A stretch of DNA of 64,000 nt, taken from Xanthomonas campestris pv. phormiicola. Lineage in GTDB: Bacteria; Pseudomonadota; Gammaproteobacteria; Xanthomonadales; Xanthomonadaceae. The notes beneath the pieces are model-generated. The model searched no databases. It worked only from the letters and a program-made list of their open reading frames with translations, and was not told the DNA's origin. This document shows positions 27,101 through 34,427 of the stretch, piece by piece. Position 1 is the first letter of the stretch. Every line of letters begins with the position of its first letter. The stretch lies in assembly GCA_025666215.1 (NCBI GenBank), contig CP102593.1:4477001-4541000 (forward strand), written 5' to 3'. Made by a program: the position numbers and the translations under genes.

Positions 27101-27495
27101 CCGGTCGAGGCCACCGTGTCGCCGTCCACGATTTCCGGCAGCACCATCCACGACAGCACCCTGTCCGGCTCCACCGCAACATCGACCGCGAACAGCGACG
27201 CGCGCCCGGCCGTAGCGGCGCGATAGCGCAACGCGTGCAACCCGGTGTAGCCCATGCCGGCCTTGGCCGCATAGGGATGCGCGGGGCCATTGCCGACAGC
27301 GATCTGCACGCCCTGCTGGCCGGTCTGCGCGGCCGGCGCCGGCGCGGGTTCGCCGCGCTCGAACGAGGAGGCGAAGCCGCTGTCGTGCGCGCACGCCGCG
27401 CCGCTGCCTGCCAGCAGCAACGCCGCCGCAACGACGGACGCCAGCCACCGGCGCGAAGCATCAGGCAGGTGCGCGAAGCGCAGGCGGAACGTCAT
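24103..27495 (-). CDS. Large GH92 alpha-mannosidase with flanking discoidin-like domains (second copy)
   Basis: An 1130-residue exported protein. The start at 27495 (MTFRLRFAHLPD) has GGGAG about 7 bases upstream. The signal ends near GSGAACAHD, where the Cys could be a weak lipobox. Residues ~40-220 form a beta-rich, NPCBM/discoidin-like region (ALRYRAATAGRASLFAVDVA, AIELQVQPGAGKLASGWIDD). The GH92 body follows (GTQSNGTFSRGNNIPATAMP, NGFWDTFRTSWPAYALF, DEDNGEMSAWYLFAMLGLYP). A C-terminal F5/8-like domain ends the protein (ATHYTLTNADSALSGLAWTL ... LRLEAGEGMALAEIELL). The glycan-contact motif reads SNQPSHHIPWMY with Gln where the other copies have Glu. It probably cuts mannose from host N-glycans, with extra sugar-binding domains. 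The operator at 27745 is its likely control site. Confidence 0.9.
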   Translation of the reverse strand: MTFRLRFAHLPDASRRWLASVVAAALLLAGSGAACAHDSGFASSFERGEPAPAPAAQTGQQGVQIAVGNGPAHPYAAKAGMGYTGLHALRYRAATAGRASLFAVDVAVEPDRVLSWMVLPEIVDGDTVASTGVAVDLLFDDGRRLSELGLEDQHGALVSAQGQAASQTLYPQQWALKQVRLGEVAALRGRRIRAIELQVQPGAGKLASGWIDDVALRREAAPQAARRPSDEVVTTRGTQSNGTFSRGNNIPATAMPHGFNFWVPATDAGSLGWLYRWNEQNGEDNRPRLQALSISHEPSPWMGDRQTFQVMPSSTRGVPEADRGKRALSFGHDREEARPHLYRVDFDNGIRAELAPSERAAIFRFRFPRGGDANLLFDNVDARGGLTLDVATQTLRGYSDTRSGLSNGATRLFVYARFDRPWIASGKIATGRPTGYVKFAPGADRAVVMRIATSLISVEQAQRNLQQEIGDAGFDVVRARAQDAWDAVLGRVQVQGASHDQRVTLYSNLYRLFLYPNIAHENVGDAAHPDWRHADQNTWSRDSAGGDAERSSAPVVPGKVYVNNGFWDTFRTSWPAYALFAPEQAGAMIDGFLQQYRDGGWVARWSSPGYADLMVGTSSDVAFADAWLKGVRGFDAHAAYAAALRNATVVPPVANVGRKGLARSMYRGYAANDVHEGLSWTLEGALNDFGLAQMAQALAAEEQDPQQAQRYREEADYFQARATDYVALFDPATRFFRGRTPAGQWGVPASGFDPRVWGGDYTEANAWTFAFTTPHDAAGLAGLLGGEDALATRLDAFFATPETADPQFAGSYGGVIHEMTEARDVRMGMYAHSNQPSHHIPWMYVAAGQPWKTQRITREVLRRLYLGSEIGQGYPGDEDNGEMSAWYLFAMLGLYPLRMGAPEYVIGSPAFPRAQVDLGNGRKLVVIARNNSARNVYVQSLMLNGKPWNKAWLRHRDIADGATLEFVMGQTPSRWGSGAAALPPSLTPPGSAPRGLQDVASQAVAVSVNGQPKAAALIDDDATTALSLPAGASVDLRLATPTRATHYTLTNADSALSGLAWTLEGRNGDGAWTMLDQRRAQAFAWARQLRPFRIAHPGAYAAYRLRLEAGEGMALAEIELLQPVARQAAP

Positions 27496-27744
27496 GGCAG
27501 GCTCCCAGGAAGTGTCGGTCGGTGGCACCCGCGGCGCGCATGGCGGCACGCAACCGCAGTGACAACGGCGCGCGATGCAAGAACGCAACGTGGACCGGAT
27601 CGACCCGATGGACCGCGCGCAACGTCGGCGCCGAAGCATCGCCGCGGCCGCAGGTGCATGCGGACCCGTCAGCGACCATCAGCAGACGCGTGGCACGCGA
27701 TCCCCCACTCGCCGTCTTCCCCAGGATGCAATGCATCGACGGCT

Positions 27745-27758
27745 TTGGATCGATCCAA
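27745..27758. promoter_or_regulatory. Perfect LacI-type palindrome upstream of the second GH92 gene
   Basis: TTGGATCGATCCAA is a perfect 14-bp palindrome 250 bp upstream of the GH92 start at 27495. It is the best copy of the motif also seen at 23854 and 23968, and so defines the locus operator. Confidence 0.7.
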
Positions 27759-27902
27759 CGCGGGTAGATGTAACACGCCCGTTTCGGGGTTGCATGCTGC
27801 TGCGCAACAGTCATGGCCCCATCCTTGGCCCAACGCCACGTCCAACGCGCGTCGACGCGCTGCGCTCTTGCGCAGGTCGCGACACGTCCTCGCGTTCGCT
27901 AC

Positions 27903-28160
27903 GTAGCCATTCCTTCGGGCACCGCGGCCGCCGCGCGGGATGGCGTCGGCAACGCGCGGCGAAGCGTCCTGCGGCAGGTGGCGCGCACCTCGGTGATCGC
28001 GTCCGGTATGCGCGCCAGATGCGCTTCGCACGCACAGCATGCCGATCCCGATCCGGAAGCCGGCCTGCGCATCGAGCGAGCGACTGCGCAGCGTGCAGGC
28101 GCGGCGCAGTGGGCCGTGCCGCGTGTCGTCGATGTCGACGATGCGCATGCGGACCGCCGG
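27903..28160 (-). pseudogene. Frameshifted 3' remnant of a HipA-like gene (copy A)
   Basis: On the minus strand, two phases together read EAHLARIPDAITEVRAT, then LPQDASPRVADAI. That matches the AITxVxxxLPxxFxxxVAxxIL ending of HipA-type kinases and is frameshifted in the middle. The same DNA is partly repeated at 45249-45390, with a 15-bp exact match (GTAGCCATTCCTTCG at 27903) and several shorter blocks. The remnant and the operator are the only features I see between 27496 and 28403. The HipA call is by C-terminal pattern only. Confidence 0.45.
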
Positions 28161-28403
28161 AACATGCGCACGCGTGACTCATTTACGTTTCACCTGGCAG
28201 CTAACGACCGCCCTTGGCGAAAACGCGTCGTCCCTCAAACGCTCGCTCCAACCACGGGCGGTGAGTTGACGCCAACGCGCCCACGGCGGCCACGCGCCTG
28301 GCGGCATGCGTGCCCGTCGCGCCGCCCTGGTGGTTCAGCCCGGGGCTCCGCTGCCGATAACCGCCAGGGGAGTCGAGAGACGCGCTGCGAGGGGGCGGCG
28401 GGC

Positions 28404-29876
28404 ATGACCAAAGGCAAGCGCCGCAGAAACCTGGCCCAGCGCGTGGCGCTGTACCTGTTCGTCACCGCCGCGTGGGCGGTGCTGGCCGGGTCGGAGTACT
28501 CGTCGCTGCGCGACGCCAGGAACACGGCGTTGCAGACCGCACGGACCAATGCGCTGAACCTGGCCAGTTCCCTCGCCCAGCACACCAGCGATTCGTTCGC
28601 CATCGCCGAGACGGTGCTGACCGGCGTCGTCGCCGGCATCGAGAGCGGCCACCTGGCGCCGGACACCCTGCGCGACTCCATGCGCGAAGAGGTCGACCGC
28701 TCCGACCGGGTGCATGTCATCGTCGTCTACGACGCGCACGGGCGCCCGGTGAACTCCTCGCTCCCTGCAGGCGCGAAGCACCGCAACGGTTCCGAACCGG
28801 CCTACTTCGCACACCATCGGCACCACGGCGACCGCCTGGCGCTGCTGAGCGGGCCGATCCGCAGCCCGGCCGATGGCGCCTGGATCGTCCCGCTGACCCG
28901 ACGCATCGACAAGCCCGACGGCTCCTTCGCCGGCATCGTGCTGGTCGGCATCCCGATCGACTATTTCGCCCGCTTCCACCTCCTGTTCGACATCGGACAC
29001 GACGGATCGATCGCGATCGTCGGCGACGACGGCACTGTCGTCTCCCGCTCCCCCGCAGACATCGGCCGAAGCGGCGGCAGCATCGCCGGCACGCCCTTCC
29101 ATCGGACCATGCAGGCAGTGCGCCGCGGCTCCATCGCCGCCGTATCGCCCATCGACGGAGTGGAGCGGATCTCCGGATTCGCCCCTGTCCAGCGCTATCC
29201 GTTCTGGGTGCTGATCGGCGTGTCCACCGACGAAGTGCTTGCGCCCTGGCGCGCGGTGGCCGTGCGGCGCTCGTGCATCGCGGTGATCGCGTGCGCGCTG
29301 TTCATCGGCCTCGGCCTCTGGCTGGACCAGCAACTGCGGCGCATGCAGGCCAGCGAGACCAGGCTGAGCACGGAAGCCTGGAGCGACACGCTCACCGGCA
29401 TCTACAACCGGCGCGGCTTCGACTACAAGTTGCGCGGCGCGCTGCAGCAGAGCGAAGCCCTGCCCTCCAGCATTTCGCTGCTGATGATCGATGTGGACCA
29501 TTTCAAGCGCTACAACGACACCTACGGACACGTGAACGGCGACGCCTGCCTGCGACACGTGGGACAGGCCCTGGCCGCCTGCGCGCAGCGCCCGCACGAC
29601 ATCGCCGCGCGCTACGGCGGCGAGGAATTCGCGATCATCCTGCCGTTCACCGACACCGCGGGCGCGCAGACGCTGGCGCAGCAGGTGCGCACCGCGGTGC
29701 GCGACCTGGACCTGCCGCACGCGTCCAGCCCGACCGACGCGCGGGTGACGGTGAGCATCGGCGTGGCGAGCGTGCACATGGAGGATCAGCGCTGGACCGC
29801 CGCGGAACTGGTCGGCATGGCCGATGCCGCGCTGTACCGGGCGAAACAGGCGGGAAGAGACCGGATTTCCGTGTAG
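28404..29876 (+). CDS. Membrane diguanylate cyclase with periplasmic sensor
   Basis: A 490-residue protein starting MTKGKRRRNLAQRV, after a GAGGGGG ribosome site. A first membrane segment (about 17-33) is followed by a periplasmic PDC/Cache-like sensor (VHVIVVYDAHGRPVNSSLPA ... YPFWVLIGVSTDEVL) and a second membrane segment near 295-315. A GGDEF domain follows, with active-site RYGGEEFAIILPF and LTGIYNRRGFDYKL. It synthesises c-di-GMP from two GTP. An RPHD sequence sits exactly five residues before GGEEF, the position of the inhibitory RxxD I-site, so feedback inhibition by product is likely. The longer upstream open frame overlaps non-coding DNA and is not used. A bidirectional terminator follows. 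Confidence 0.9.
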   Translation: MTKGKRRRNLAQRVALYLFVTAAWAVLAGSEYSSLRDARNTALQTARTNALNLASSLAQHTSDSFAIAETVLTGVVAGIESGHLAPDTLRDSMREEVDRSDRVHVIVVYDAHGRPVNSSLPAGAKHRNGSEPAYFAHHRHHGDRLALLSGPIRSPADGAWIVPLTRRIDKPDGSFAGIVLVGIPIDYFARFHLLFDIGHDGSIAIVGDDGTVVSRSPADIGRSGGSIAGTPFHRTMQAVRRGSIAAVSPIDGVERISGFAPVQRYPFWVLIGVSTDEVLAPWRAVAVRRSCIAVIACALFIGLGLWLDQQLRRMQASETRLSTEAWSDTLTGIYNRRGFDYKLRGALQQSEALPSSISLLMIDVDHFKRYNDTYGHVNGDACLRHVGQALAACAQRPHDIAARYGGEEFAIILPFTDTAGAQTLAQQVRTAVRDLDLPHASSPTDARVTVSIGVASVHMEDQRWTAAELVGMADAALYRAKQAGRDRISV

Positions 29877-29889
29877 CGGGCAAAAAAAA

Positions 29890-29905
29890 CCCCGCCGAAG
29901 CGGGG
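29890..29905. terminator. Bidirectional intrinsic terminator
   Basis: CCCCGC-CGAA-GCGGGG is preceded by eight As on the plus strand, which act as a T tract for the leftward gene. It is placed between convergent genes, so it probably ends both the cyclase and the GvpU-like transcripts. Confidence 0.8.
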
Positions 29906-29928
29906 TCTTGCCGTGCCGCTGGACCGCC

Positions 29929-30360
29929 TCAGACGCTGGACATCACGCCGATGCTGAAGCCGGAGACCTGGCTGATCCGTCCCCGCCACAGACAACCGTT
30001 GACCGGAAACTCGCCGCCCGTCGCCACCACCCGCGCATCGGCGAGATGGACGAAGGTGGCCGGCTTCAGCTCGCTCTGCTCGTAGATGTCGCGATAGGGC
30101 TGGAAGCGCTCCTGCAGCGGCGCGACCAGCTCGTCGGGCGCCACCTCGGTGATCGACTCGGTCAGCCGCTGCATGAACTCCTTGCCGCCGATCAGCATGC
30201 CGGAGATGGTGCTGCCGCCCACCGTCAGCGTCAGCCCGATCTGCACGCCCAGGTTCGCGATCGCCACCAGATCCTGCAGCAGGTAGTCGGGGTGATGGGC
30301 CGCAGCCAGCAACGCATCCGTATCCAGCGCCGCGGTCGATTTCTCTTCGTGTTCTGACAT
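29929..30360 (-). CDS. Hypothetical protein resembling GvpU
   Basis: A 143-residue soluble protein, MSEHEEKSTAALDTDALLAA, then YLLQDLVAIANLGVQIGLTL, TVGGSTISGMLIGGKEFMQR. The pattern of a helical start, then NLGVQIGxTLxVGGxxxSGxLIxGKEF, resembles proteins annotated as gas-vesicle accessory GvpU. No gas-vesicle structural genes are present here, so a gas-vesicle role is unlikely and the name only marks homology. The rest is beta-rich (FVHLADARVVATGGEF). It starts after CTCCC-type complement GGGAGAG on the minus strand. Function unknown. Confidence 0.55.
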   Translation of the reverse strand: MSEHEEKSTAALDTDALLAAAHHPDYLLQDLVAIANLGVQIGLTLTVGGSTISGMLIGGKEFMQRLTESITEVAPDELVAPLQERFQPYRDIYEQSELKPATFVHLADARVVATGGEFPVNGCLWRGRISQVSGFSIGVMSSV

Positions 30361-31203
30361 GTGTGTCTCTCCCTTGAGTCGCCACAGCGATCCCATGGCG
30401 CCATGAGGGTATACAGATTCGTCGGCGCTCGCATGACGAGGCCCTGCCACCACGCCTGCGGCAGACTCAGCGCCCCATCGTGCCACTCGCCTGTGCGCTC
30501 CTTTGAACGGTGGGACACCGGCTGCGAGATGCCGGCTCCTCGCCTGGCGCCGGAGGATGGCCGGTGCACCCCCGCCAACCAAATCTGATCGCGATTCAGC
30601 CGATGGACGAGATGTCCAGCGGCCGCAGAACTCCTGCGGCCACTTTCGTTGCCACCAGGTCGTGCCATCAAGTCCCCTCCCCCAGCAGATCGCGCTGCGC
30701 TTGCGCGTACGAGAGGCAAGAAAGAGCGAGAGCGCATGGGAATGCCCTGCTGGGGCGATAACGTAGCGCCAGCACGCGCAAGAACAGCCTCGCGGATTGG
30801 ACCTGCCAAGACGCAAGCCAGCGCCTCCCAGCTTGATCCAGTCACCTGTGAGGCGCTTCGCCATGCAGTACCGGCTGGCGCCGTGACAGGCCCAACACGA
30901 CCTACTTGGGACCGATGGCACACCCTAGAGTGACCGCATGGGCAATCCTGGCGAGCGCATCCTGCTAATGGCGACGCTGGATCACCTCGCCGCTCCCCTC
31001 CGGTTCATCACCGCGCCGGCAGTCCAGGACTGCTCCACATGGCTCCGCCCCCATGGCCTCGAAGAGGACGCCATACGAACCGTCGGTCAACATGAGGGAC
31101 ACCGACCACCGACAGTGGCACGTCGAGGCGGCAAAAGACCTCTCCCACCCGCGGAATGCGGCCGGGCTAGGCATGGCAACTGCCGGGGCGATCCGGAACG
31201 GCC
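30361..31203. other. 843-bp stretch without a recognisable gene
   Basis: No open frame here gives a protein with family-like motifs or a good ribosome site. The only clear structure is an 8-bp hairpin GGCCGCAG-AACTC-CTGCGGCC at 30621-30641. This stretch separates the ordinary chromosome on the left from the peptide/ABC locus on the right and may mark its boundary. Confidence 0.5.
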
Positions 31204-32103
31204 TCAGGCGGCCTCACCACTCGCGTCCAGCCTCTGCAGCATCAGCGTTGCCTGCTCCCTGACGAAGCGACTCGGATCGCCAGAAGCGCGCCTCCAAACA
31301 CGATCCGCATGCGCTCCCTCAAGCTGTGCCATGGCCCGATACGCCTCGAAGCGGGAACGCGCATCGACGTGCCGACGGGCGATGGCATGCATGATCTCCG
31401 TCGTCTCGCCGTCGCCCATATATGCGGCAGCGCGGCAGATCATGGGAAGCGACGTACGATTGATCAAACTGCGGATACGGGAGCTCTTCGTATCGAACAT
31501 GAACTGGTTGATGTGGGACGTCTCGCGGTAGTCGTTGGACACGATATTCAGCGAGATCGAGAACGACTCCGGGTACAACTGCTCGTGAACATCCACGCTC
31601 TTGCGATAGAAGATCATGCTGTGCTGAGCAAGGCTCGCCGTGCAGCTGTAGCGCAAGTCCACCGCCTCGCCCGGGTAGCCGGCCACGGACGCGTTTTCGT
31701 ATTCGAAGAAATTGCTTCCATAGCCTGGCCCATAGTAGCCAACGGTGAGGAAGTCGAAATTGTGGTCGTGGGGAAGACCGTAGAAGAACGCTTCCGGACC
31801 ACTCGCACGCACGGCGGCATCGCGCGCCGAAGGCCAGAAGTTGGCCCGCATGATGAAGTCCTTGCCGCTCCCGAGGAACAACACCTGAGACGAATAGCGA
31901 TTCCCAGACTGCAGGCCATACGCATCCTTGAGTTCGTCGTTGATGAGGTCGGTCAGGAAGTGCCGGTTGTTTGAAAGGCCCGCCAGCAGATGCGATTTAT
32001 CCAGGATCTCGTCCCGACCAAGCGTCGGACACGACTTCAACTCGCCGAGCACGTCATCGAGGTCGAGCGCGACGGATTCTGGGGTTTCGAGAAAGATAGG
32101 CAT
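31204..32103 (-). CDS. Cupin-like protein with C-terminal HEAT-like repeats (peptide locus)
   Basis: A 299-residue protein of no named family I recognise. The middle reads FFYGLPHDHNFDFLTVGYYG, then SNFFEYENASVAGYPGE, and later RKSVDVHEQLYPESFSISLN. HxH, then a Glu, then a later His in short beta-strand segments is the arrangement of a cupin metal centre. The last ~90 residues are helical and resemble HEAT/PBS repeats (AIARRHVDARSRFEAYRAMA, DPSRFVREQATLMLQRLD). It lies 15 bp downstream of a paralogue and both are divergent from the small peptide gene. A role as a modifying enzyme or binding protein for that peptide is inference. It could instead be an immunity factor. Confidence 0.6.
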   Translation of the reverse strand: MPIFLETPESVALDLDDVLGELKSCPTLGRDEILDKSHLLAGLSNNRHFLTDLINDELKDAYGLQSGNRYSSQVLFLGSGKDFIMRANFWPSARDAAVRASGPEAFFYGLPHDHNFDFLTVGYYGPGYGSNFFEYENASVAGYPGEAVDLRYSCTASLAQHSMIFYRKSVDVHEQLYPESFSISLNIVSNDYRETSHINQFMFDTKSSRIRSLINRTSLPMICRAAAYMGDGETTEIMHAIARRHVDARSRFEAYRAMAQLEGAHADRVWRRASGDPSRFVREQATLMLQRLDASGEAA

Positions 32104-32118
32104 ATGCGTATGTTCCGC

Positions 32119-33030
32119 TCAGGAAAAGAACCGATTCATAGTGGACTGCGCGGCGTCGCGCACCTCGCCGTGCGCATCACCAAGGGCCCTTTCGACATAC
32201 TCACGGGCACGGCGGGCATCGATACGGAGCAGATGCCTTGTGGCATTCCAGCGCACGTAGTGGTCGCGGTGATCTGTGAGCCGGGCAACGGAATCGAACG
32301 ACTCGGCCTGGCGGAATTCCGCGAGCGTGTACGTGAAAAGCTCAAGACGCGATGCGGTCGGATCGGTGCTGATATAGCCGCACAGGCCGAGGCTTTCGGA
32401 ATCGAACATCGGCATGGTCGCACGCGTCACGGGCCCGGTGACGTCCATCGTTATGAGCACGTCCTGCGTATCGAACGACACGGCATGGGTGCACGCGGGC
32501 ACGAGCACCGACGTGCCGGAAACGAGAGGCGTCTGGCCGCAGGCGACTAGCACCGGATCCGCCGCCGTTTCCTGCACGCGGTGGTGGTTGAGGACCGCGC
32601 GGGTGCCTTGGAGTACGTGGATGAACGTATTGGATGCATAAGGCTGCAGGCGGAAGGTTCGCGGCGCACCCGCCTCGACGCGCGCTTCGTCCATGGACGG
32701 ATCACGGATGACGATACTGATGGAGAAGAGCGGCGTCACCACGAATGGCCAGATCTGGACGCTACCGGCGAGGATGAAGTTGCCAAGCTGGAAATCTTCG
32801 TCTTCGCTCATCCGGCGAAGCGCGCCATTCACTGCGTACTGGGCGAGCCCGCTCTTCACGATTTTTTCGAAGAAGGCCGACTCACCTGCGAAGTCGATTG
32901 CCTCGCCGGTCGATACGCGGGCTTCGATTTCCGCCATCGCAGGGTGATCCCGAACAAATTCTTCGACAATGATCAAAGTCGTTCCTCCAGGAAGAGCGTG
33001 CAACTCAAGTTTCCACGCACGCCCTCCCAT
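32119..33030 (-). CDS. Paralogous cupin/HEAT-like protein divergent from the peptide gene
   Basis: A 303-residue protein. The start at 33030 (MGGRAWKLELHALPGG) is preferred because AGGT lies about 8 bases upstream; ATG 33036 and GTG 33066 are also in frame, the last inside an inverted repeat. It has a beta-rich core (PFVVTPLFSISIVIRDPSMD, FIHVLQGTRAVLNHHRVQ, GTSVLVPACTHAVSFDTQDV) similar in layout to the neighbour but with a weaker His set. The C-terminal HEAT-like part (HRDHYVRWNATRHLLRIDAR, then GDAHGEVRDAAQSTMNRF) parallels the neighbour's end. The pair looks like a duplicated, diverged gene. It is translated away from the peptide gene across a 142-bp gap. Function not established. Confidence 0.6.
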   Translation of the reverse strand: MGGRAWKLELHALPGGTTLIIVEEFVRDHPAMAEIEARVSTGEAIDFAGESAFFEKIVKSGLAQYAVNGALRRMSEDEDFQLGNFILAGSVQIWPFVVTPLFSISIVIRDPSMDEARVEAGAPRTFRLQPYASNTFIHVLQGTRAVLNHHRVQETAADPVLVACGQTPLVSGTSVLVPACTHAVSFDTQDVLITMDVTGPVTRATMPMFDSESLGLCGYISTDPTASRLELFTYTLAEFRQAESFDSVARLTDHRDHYVRWNATRHLLRIDARRAREYVERALGDAHGEVRDAAQSTMNRFFS

Positions 33031-33047
33031 GTACATACCTAGCGCAT

Positions 33048-33070
33048 CTAGGTGAGAACTCTTCACCTAG
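33048..33070. promoter_or_regulatory. Inverted repeat in the divergent promoter of the peptide locus
   Basis: CTAGGTGA and TCACCTAG are perfect 8-bp arms around a 7-base spacer. A further ACCTAG half-site lies at 33037. The element sits between the cupin-like gene and the peptide gene and is a likely operator for their divergent transcription. The regulator is unknown, though PadR and GntR proteins are encoded nearby. Confidence 0.55.
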
Positions 33071-33172
33071 TCACGCTACGGATAGATCGCCGCAACGTTT
33101 GATGGAACGATGCCATTGTGGAACCGCAGTGACGAAACGCAAGCAAACCCTTTCATTCAACGAAGGACGACC

Positions 33173-33340
33173 ATGCAAATCTCGATCGACGAATACGACA
33201 TCCCCTCGCTTCGCAACGAAGTGGCACTGGTAGGCTCAAACATGTCCGATGGCCTGCAATCGCTGGAAGCGGTCAGCGGCGTTGGCATCGGTGTTGGCCT
33301 TGGGGTCGGCCTTGCCATCGGCATCGCCATCCTGCTCTGA
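33173..33340 (+). CDS. Putative ribosomal peptide precursor, 55 aa with Gly-alternating tail
   Basis: A GAAGGA ribosome site 6 bases upstream of the ATG and a strong hairpin after the stop argue that this short gene is real. The first 36 residues are charged and helix-prone (MQISIDEYDIPSLRNEVALV, GSNMSDGLQSLEAVSG). The last 19 are VGIGVGLGVGLAIGIAILL, uncharged, with Gly at almost every second position. A leader plus hydrophobic Gly-rich core is the layout of bacteriocin precursors. The junction SG-VGIG resembles the LG-VGIG junction of microcin B17, where TldD/TldE remove the leader, and a TldD gene lies 1.1 kb away. No Cys is present, so lanthionine or disulfide chemistry is excluded. Peptide status is inference. 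It could also be a small membrane toxin. Confidence 0.6.
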   Translation: MQISIDEYDIPSLRNEVALVGSNMSDGLQSLEAVSGVGIGVGLGVGLAIGIAILL

Positions 33341-33348
33341 GAAAGAAA

Positions 33349-33376
33349 CATCCCCACCGCCACAGCGGTGGGGATG
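33349..33376 (+). terminator. Strong hairpin after the peptide gene
   Basis: CATCCCCACCG / CGGTGGGGATG, 11 perfect base pairs with a 6-base loop, eight bases after the peptide stop codon. There is little T tract. It also lies at the end of the oncoming leftward operon and may stop both. Confidence 0.65.
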
Positions 33377-33389
33377 TCCAGCAAGCCCC

Positions 33390-34427
33390 TTATCCGTCGA
33401 AGGAAATTCGCGCCGCCATGTTCGGCACGATGCGCGGATCTTTCCGCAGGGATAGCCGCACGCGTATCGTGGCCCTGCTTCGATCGGCAGACGGAATGAC
33501 AGCGAGCACCGAGGACGCAATGGTCCAATTCGGATAGGCATCCAGCCTCACCCTGGCCTTGCTTCCGATCCTGACGCGGTCGATGAACGACTCATTGATG
33601 TCCGCATCGATCTCCAGCGAATCCATGTCGACCATCGTGACCACACTGGTGCGCGTACTGCTGCCGTTCGAGCCCTGTGGCGAGATGATGTCGCCCACCT
33701 GCGCATCCTGGCTGATAACGATCCCAGAGAACGGTGCACGGACTTCGGCGAATCCTAACTGGACGCGTGCCTGCTCTGCCTTTGCCTGGTCGGCGCGCAC
33801 TACCATCTCGTCAGCATGTTGGGTCGCCACCGCCTCGTTGGCTGTCGCCACGAGGCTGTCGTACTGCGACGCGGAGACGACCCTGGTCTTCAGCAGCGGG
33901 GTGTAGCGTTCGACGTTCTTTGCAGCCAGTTCGCTGGCATAGCGATCCTGGACGACCTTTGCGCGATCCGAACCCACCGCAGCGACGACCGCATCGAGCG
34001 ATGCCCGATAGTCATCCGATGCCAGGCGCGCGATGAGCTGTCCCTGTTGCACGTGCTGGCCCTCTTCGACCAGCAGCTGCGCAAGCTGTGCGGTGATCTG
34101 AGCCGACACAGCCGATTGCCGTCGTGCAGTGACGAAACCACTAGCCTCCAGCGACGAAGTTACCGGCACCGGCCTGGGTTCCAAGGCATGGATGACCGGC
34201 GCCGCGCCGGAATGCGCCACAGTCACGGCCTGCGCCGTCTTCTGCGCAGAGGCCGATCGCTGGCCCAGCGCGTAGCAACCAACGCCAACCGTGATCGCCA
34301 GGCAGGCCGCACCCAGTGCCGGCCGCAACCAGCCACGATGGCGAGAGGCATCACCTTCCAGCGCGGCCGGGCGGCTGATGCTTTCGAGACGGCGACGCCT
34401 TTCCTGATCGATCATGATGCTTGTCAT
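33390..34427 (-). CDS. HlyD/MacA-type periplasmic adaptor
   Basis: A 345-residue membrane-fusion protein. An N-terminal cytoplasmic stretch and one membrane helix (about residues 33-50, LRPALGAACLAITVGVGCYA) precede a biotinyl-lipoyl-like hairpin region (SAVSAQITAQLAQLLVEEGQ, HVQQGQLIARLASDDYRASL). A coiled segment and the beta-barrel/MP domains follow (VRAPFSGIVISQDAQVGDII, IGSKARVRLDAYPNWTIASS). Such adaptors join an inner-membrane ABC transporter to an outer-membrane channel. The start overlaps the TldD stop as ATGA (34424-34427). With the upstream FtsX permeases and MacB-type ATPase it would form a tripartite exporter. The outer-membrane channel is not encoded nearby, so a TolC protein elsewhere is implied. 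Confidence 0.88.
   Translation of the reverse strand: MTSIMIDQERRRRLESISRPAALEGDASRHRGWLRPALGAACLAITVGVGCYALGQRSASAQKTAQAVTVAHSGAAPVIHALEPRPVPVTSSLEASGFVTARRQSAVSAQITAQLAQLLVEEGQHVQQGQLIARLASDDYRASLDAVVAAVGSDRAKVVQDRYASELAAKNVERYTPLLKTRVVSASQYDSLVATANEAVATQHADEMVVRADQAKAEQARVQLGFAEVRAPFSGIVISQDAQVGDIISPQGSNGSSTRTSVVTMVDMDSLEIDADINESFIDRVRIGSKARVRLDAYPNWTIASSVLAVIPSADRSRATIRVRLSLRKDPRIVPNMAARISFDG

Noticed and set aside
20486..27906. Long plus-strand open frames of about 1100-1300 codons antisense to the TonB receptor and GH92
   Set aside because: Composition is His/Arg/Gly-rich without motifs. The minus frames show complete, ordered family motifs and signal peptides.
29929..30360. A gas-vesicle function for the GvpU-like protein
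   Set aside because: No GvpA or other gas-vesicle genes are near, so only distant homology is claimed.
30649..30933. Open frames in the 30.4-31.2 kb gap
   Set aside because: No ribosome site, no family similarity and a composition like the shadow frames. Noted as an empty stretch instead.
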